Shown here: piece by piece, positions 15,217-18,096 of the stretch
Numbering within the stretch: position 1 is the stretch's first letter
Layout: each line of letters begins with the position of its first letter
NCBI GenBank assembly: GCA_030844565.1
Contig: JAUUNK010000093.1
Coordinates: 1 to 18,096, forward strand
DNA: 18,096 nucleotides
Reading direction: 5' to 3'
From: Bacteroides ovatus
Lineage (GTDB): Bacteria; Bacteroidota; Bacteroidia; Bacteroidales; Bacteroidaceae
Position numbers and translations under genes: made by a program
The notes under the pieces: generated by a model
The model's input: only the letters and a program-made list of their open reading frames with translations
Databases searched by the model: none
Told to the model about the DNA's origin: nothing

Positions 15217-15839
15217 CTTTCATTCTTTACATTCATGAGTTTCTTCCATCCTCCCGTGCTAAAGCGAATATACTCACTGATGAAACACTCTATCTCTTCG
15301 CAGGAAAGTTCCTTATGTTGCACCACCTCTTTCATCATATTAATCCACCAAGAGCAGGTGAAGTGCATGAAGAACGGAGAAATATCGGTATGTAGTTCCG
15401 GATGGAGTCTTCTCATCTTTTCCATATATTCCATCCCTATTGTGGCACTCTTCTCAATCCACTCTTCCAAATAATCTTTGAGGCGAGAATGCTGCGTAGA
15501 GAAAAACAGCAAATTTAATTCACTTCGGTAACGAGTTATAATGCCCATAAGCTCCTGCAAAGATGCACGATGATATTCATCTGAGATAAATATGTCAAGG
15601 GAGAAATTCTCCAGTCGGTTGTGATCTTCCAGCATCCTGTACATAGCAGCCAAAAGAGGACGCAACACATCAACCAGTAAATCGTCCTTACAGGGATAGT
15701 AATTGTATATATTGCTCAGACCAATGCCCGACAACTTAGAAATCTCACGCATAGACACCGACTTGAAGCCCTTTTCGAAAAAAGCTTTCTGCGCTGTTTC
15801 CAGCAATAGCTTACGTATATAATCCTTCGTTGTTTGCAT
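15213..15839 (-). CDS. TetR-family transcriptional regulator
   Basis: The protein has 208 residues. The N-terminal helix-turn-helix spans about 10-57: AQKAFFEKGFKSVSMREISKLSG followed by the recognition helix region GLSNIYNYYPCKDDLL. This is the usual TetR pattern (A..lF...G...t.. .Ia..aGvs...iY.yF..K..L). The C-terminal ligand domain is helical, rich in aromatic residues and divergent (FMHFTCSWWINMMKEV). TetR proteins are typically ligand-released repressors. It is the first gene upstream of the whole minus-strand cluster, separated from zupT by a broken gene and a hairpin, so it is the natural candidate regulator. A well-formed Bacteroides promoter lies 30-60 bp upstream of its start. Ligand and operators are unknown; two palindromes in the window are candidates. 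Confidence 0.88.
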   Translation of the reverse strand: MQTTKDYIRKLLLETAQKAFFEKGFKSVSMREISKLSGIGLSNIYNYYPCKDDLLVDVLRPLLAAMYRMLEDHNRLENFSLDIFISDEYHRASLQELMGIITRYRSELNLLFFSTQHSRLKDYLEEWIEKSATIGMEYMEKMRRLHPELHTDISPFFMHFTCSWWINMMKEVVQHKELSCEEIECFISEYIRFSTGGWKKLMNVKNER

Positions 15840-15870
15840 AGGTCAGAACATAATTCTTTATTTTATAACG

Positions 15871-15902
15871 CAAAATTAGTCACATATTTTTTCGGTTGCA
15901 AT
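15871..15902 (-). promoter_or_regulatory. Bacteroides-type promoter of tetR
   Basis: On the minus strand, TAATTTTG (15871-15878) is a perfect TAnnTTTG -7 box. ATTG (15899-15902), a near match to the -33 TTTG, lies 20 bp further upstream. The tetR start codon is at 15839, which leaves a leader of about 25-30 nt. Confidence 0.7.
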
Positions 15903-15926
15903 ACCTTAAAATGATGATTTTTTTAC

Positions 15927-15949
15927 TTACCATTCCCCATTTATGGTAA
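15927..15949. repeat. Inverted repeat upstream of tetR promoter
   Basis: TTACCAT (15927-15933) and ATGGTAA (15943-15949) are perfect inverted arms with a 9-bp spacer, about 25 bp upstream of the -33 element of tetR. Size fits a dimeric regulator site. It differs in sequence from the palindrome in front of zupT, so both would not bind the same protein with equal affinity. Confidence 0.35.
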
Positions 15950-16048
15950 TTCAGCAAATGAAATTTATAACTTTCAATATGCTACTCCTAATCATATCAA
16001 AGCTACAAATACTCACTTATTTACAATCTCTAGCACTCACTTTTTTTT

Positions 16049-16068
16049 GTTTACTTTTGTCTGTAAAC
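16049..16068 (+). promoter_or_regulatory. Possible promoter with overlapping inverted repeat
   Basis: TACTTTTG at 16052-16059 is a perfect plus-strand TAnnTTTG box, 40 bp upstream of the ATG at 16099. No TTTG lies at the expected -33 distance. GTTTAC (16049-16054) and GTAAAC (16063-16068) form an inverted repeat around it, an arrangement that would let a repressor cover the box. Confidence 0.45.
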
Positions 16069-16098
16069 CGCTACTGACGTCATTAAATACATAGTAAT

Positions 16099-16260
16099 AT
16101 GAGCAAAAAAATCAAAGACCAAGAAGTTCTTTTGGTCAAAGATCAGAAGGACGATAGCCTCCGAGCCGTAGTCGGAGCAGATGGGAAAAGCGGACTGAAG
16201 TTGCATTCTTTCAAAGTCTCCTTTGAGAGTGTCGTTGCCAGCGTGCATGTATACCAATAG
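16099..16260 (+). pseudogene. Short ORF resembling the N-terminus of a mobile-element protein (DUF3945-like)
   Basis: The frame has 53 residues, starting MSKKIKDQEVLLVKDQKDDS and continuing LRAVVGADGK. This opening resembles, from memory, the N-termini of DUF3945-type proteins carried on Bacteroides conjugative elements, which are several hundred residues long. Here the similarity ends at about residue 33 and the rest (LHSFKVSFESVV) looks unrelated, so the gene is probably a truncated leftover. A TAnnTTTG box lies upstream and a terminator lies at 16381. An overlapping minus-strand frame of 87 codons (16051-16314) is probably a shadow, although its part at 16200-16270 also reads plausibly as protein. 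Confidence 0.4.
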
Positions 16261-16286
16261 ACGATTACTCACTACCAATATAAGGA

Positions 16287-16329
16287 AAAGTTGCATGCAA
16301 ATGAAATTTATCATACGCCATGCAACTTT
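16287..16329. repeat. 11-bp perfect inverted repeat with 21-bp loop
   Basis: AAAGTTGCATG (16287-16297) and CATGCAACTTT (16319-16329) are perfect complements. The left arm also includes the palindrome TTGCATGCAA (16291-16300). It lies between the mobile-element-like fragment and the ompA terminator. It may be a recombination end, a protein site or a transcript hairpin. A partial copy, AGTTGCAT, occurs at about 16199-16206. Confidence 0.5.
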
Positions 16330-16380
16330 GGAGCCAATTCATAAGAAGAGGAGCTAACGGAGAAAAAGAACTTTTTCAGT

Positions 16381-16411
16381 GCCCTCAGATTTCGGGCTTC
16401 CTTTTTTATTT
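16381..16411 (+). terminator. Rho-independent terminator, plus strand
   Basis: GCCC (16381-16384) pairs with GGGC (16394-16397) across a short loop that ends in TTTC, and a T-rich run (TTCCTTTTTTATTT) follows. It lies convergent to the end of ompA at 16443. An adjacent hairpin, GAAAAAG-AA-CTTTTTC, just upstream could contribute to stopping transcripts from the ompA side. Confidence 0.5.
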
Positions 16412-16442
16412 ACCTTCAACAACTCCAAATATTCTTATTACA

Positions 16443-17571
16443 TCAATCTTCGATAGTACATACACTTACACGGTTCCAATCCGGTTCGGTAAACATGTCA
16501 CCTACTCCCTGATCTTCGGCAGTAATACGAGACGTATTAATCTTGTATTTATTAACAAGGATTGTTTTTACAGCTTCTGCACGTGCGGTAGCAATTTTTG
16601 CGTTGATCTCAACATTGCCTTCTGGAGAAGCGTACCCTTTAATAATGACTTTTGAATCGGGATATTTCTTCATGTAGGAGGCTACACGTTCCACATTCGG
16701 TAGCTGTGATGCATCCACTGATGAGCGACCTTGTCTGAAAGTAATGATAGATTCCGGAACGCGGGCAGTCTTGACTACTGTTTCAATGGGAACGACCTTT
16801 GTACGACATTCTTCCAACTCTTTATGCAAACCGCTAATTCTTTGGTTAGCATTGTTTAGTTCTCTGTCACGACTGCCCACCTGTTCGCGAAGTGCATTAA
16901 TAGCAACATTCAAATCATCAATTTCGCTCTGATTGTAGACTTTTACTTTAGTAAAGTAATGATTCCCAGTACTCATCTTGAAGTGATAAGTCAATCCGGC
17001 AGTCAGTTCAAATGTTGCATTGTTTGCATTGAAACGACTCTTTGCCTGATTAAAATCACCTTGCATATCATATACGATAGCGGGCTTAATTCCCAATGTC
17101 CATGCTTTTGTTTCACCGAGGTTGAAATTAAGATTCAATCCGAGACGGGTAGACCATGAATTGTCATCTCCTTTACCATTTACATAATAATGCAACCACC
17201 CCATTCCGGCAATAGCTTCTATCTCAAACAAACGAGGTTTGCCCCGATAGCTTGCAAATAGATTTATTAAGTTAATTTTACTTAATAAGCTGACATCTAA
17301 AACATCAAAAGCTGTTTTACTCGGAGTTGTATTGATATATCCCATTCCCTGAAATTCCAAACCGAAAACTAGGAGTTAATTGTTTGGATATTCCAACTCC
17401 GAAACCGGGACGCATCCCTTTAAAGAAAGAGGCGTGAGTGAGAGGGGTAACTGCTCCTGCATTCACTCCTACAGACCAATTGTCCATAAACTTTGTTCCT
17501 TCTACAACTGATTGGGCATTTACAATAAATGTTCCCAAAGTAAAAACTAATAAAATAGCAATTTTCTTCAT
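16443..17571 (-). pseudogene. ompA: OmpA-family outer-membrane protein, broken by a one-base frameshift
   Basis: The product would have about 375 residues. A signal peptide (residues 1-20, ending FIVNAQ) is followed by an eight-strand-type barrel (SVGVNAGAVTPL, PGFGVGISKQL, WSTRLGLNLNF). Then comes a coiled-coil-like linker (SEIDDLNVAINALREQVGSR) and a C-terminal OmpA peptidoglycan-binding domain (ITFRQGRSS, KVIIKGYASPEG, NAKIATARAEAVKTIL). The first frame runs from 17571 and loses homology after TPSF. Removing one base of the A4 run at 17365-17368 (T4 on the coding strand) restores SFGLEFQGMGY and joins the two frames. The Bacteroides OmpA is normally an abundant barrel that anchors the envelope. 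The break may be a real mutation, a slippage site or a sequencing error, since it lies in a homopolymer. Confidence 0.85.
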
Positions 17572-17598
17572 AATCTATTGTTTTATTTTTTTCGAATG

Positions 17599-17606
17599 CA
17601 AAAGTA
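17599..17606 (-). promoter_or_regulatory. -7 box of the ompA promoter
   Basis: TACTTTTG on the minus strand is a perfect TAnnTTTG box, 27 bp upstream of the ompA start codon at 17571. No TTTG lies 19-21 bp further upstream; the nearest is about 30 bp away at 17637-17640. The promoter assignment therefore rests on the -7 box and its position. Confidence 0.55.
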
Positions 17607-18029
17607 AAAAGATTGCAGAGCTTTTTAGTTGTAGGACAAAAGAATAAATCTAATACATTGATTTTTATTTTACTTATAATCAGTAGTTTGCAAAAATGGT
17701 TCAATTAATAATCTAACACATATCTAACACTCTTGATAAAATTCAAAAAAGCACTTACACTTACACCTTTAGGGTAGTCAAGTTTATTTTTTAACAACAA
17801 CGAGTGAACTGATACTTTTACTCTGAATAGCAATAACTTACTGCTATTTTGTACTATTACGATTATACATATTATATAATATGCTAATAAGCAATTATAT
17901 ATTGTTAGGCCCAATAAAAAATATATATAAATAGCGAGCGATAATCATATAAGTTAAAGAATAATTTATATTGGTAAAATATTCCTAATCGCCCATGCAA
18001 AAAATAAAACACATTATTATATTCGCAAT
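17607..18029. other. AT-rich intergenic region between divergent ompA and a lipoprotein gene
   Basis: The region is AT-rich and shows no convincing gene. A minus-strand frame at 17705-17914 (69 codons) has odd hydrophobic composition and no recognisable family, so I do not call it. The region must hold the upstream promoter parts of ompA and the promoter of the plus-strand gene at 18030, for which I see no perfect TAnnTTTG box. Confidence 0.5.
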
Positions 18030-18096
18030 ATGAAATGTAAGATTATAATTGGACTATCAGCTATTCTCTATTTTACAGGTTGTTATAACAGGGAAC
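18030..18096 (+). CDS. Lipoprotein, N-terminus only (cut by window end)
   Basis: The frame starts ATG 18030 and reads MKCKIIIGLSAILYFTGCYN before the window ends. Two Lys residues, a hydrophobic core and FTGC form a lipoprotein signal with Cys18 as the probable lipidated residue. It is divergent from ompA. Too little is visible to name a family. Confidence 0.6.
   Translation, partial: MKCKIIIGLSAILYFTGCYNRE

Noticed and set aside
16051..16314. 87-codon minus-strand frame overlapping the mobile-element-like fragment
   Set aside because: Its C-terminal half is antisense to the more convincing MSKKIKDQ frame and it has no family match I recognise; kept only as a remark because the segment at 16200-16270 reads plausibly.
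17705..17914. 69-codon minus-strand frame in the ompA upstream region
   Set aside because: Very AT-rich, no recognisable motif, no promoter or ribosome-binding signal, and it sits in an intergenic region with chance-length frames.

Overview
The window looks like a chromosomal segment from a Bacteroides-type gut bacterium. The evidence is SusC-like sequence, a DUF4374 lipoprotein, an HU-like protein of the Bacteroidetes type, an OmpA with a Bacteroides-style layout, and -7 boxes of the form TAnnTTTG (clearest upstream of tetR and ompA). Nearly every intact gene lies on the minus strand, so the main locus reads from right to left.

Layout, left to right. Positions 1-480 are AT-rich and non-coding. 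Positions 481-1225 are a graveyard: a decayed SusC-type receptor N-terminus followed by the 3' end of an IS3-family transposase with its right terminal repeat, stopping about 60 bp after the last gene of the main locus. Positions 1284-5369 (minus) hold a three-gene unit: an HU-like DNA-binding protein, a TonB-dependent receptor and a DUF4374 surface-type lipoprotein. The 215 bp leader of this unit carries two copies of a 13-bp near-palindrome. Positions 5585-13576 (minus) hold a tightly packed run: an MMPL/RND transporter, two ABC half-transporters, a LolA-like periplasmic protein and a DUF1302-like outer-membrane barrel. Just upstream are a 30-residue His/Cys-rich mini-ORF (13628-13720) and a ZupT-type ZIP metal permease. 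A 21-bp palindrome lies in front of zupT. Positions 14696-15839 hold a TetR regulator and a translationally coupled, frameshifted gene with a Cys cluster. Positions 16049-16411 hold a short mobile-element-like fragment with inverted repeats and a terminator. Positions 16443-17571 hold a frameshifted ompA, and the start of a lipoprotein gene runs off the right edge.

How it may work together (inference): the TonB receptor and lipoprotein would capture a ligand at the surface. The receptor has a predicted HxHxH loop. The ABC pair carries an unusual D-loop of the kind I recall in siderophore-importing exporter-fold transporters. The MMPL + LolA-like + DUF1302-like trio would move a hydrophobic molecule across the envelope. 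ZupT imports divalent metal. The mini-ORF encodes an extreme metal-binding composition (10 His and 4 Cys in 30 residues). I read this as a candidate TetR-controlled metal or metal-chelate trafficking locus. The mini-ORF is the least described component, and no metallophore biosynthesis gene is visible in the window.
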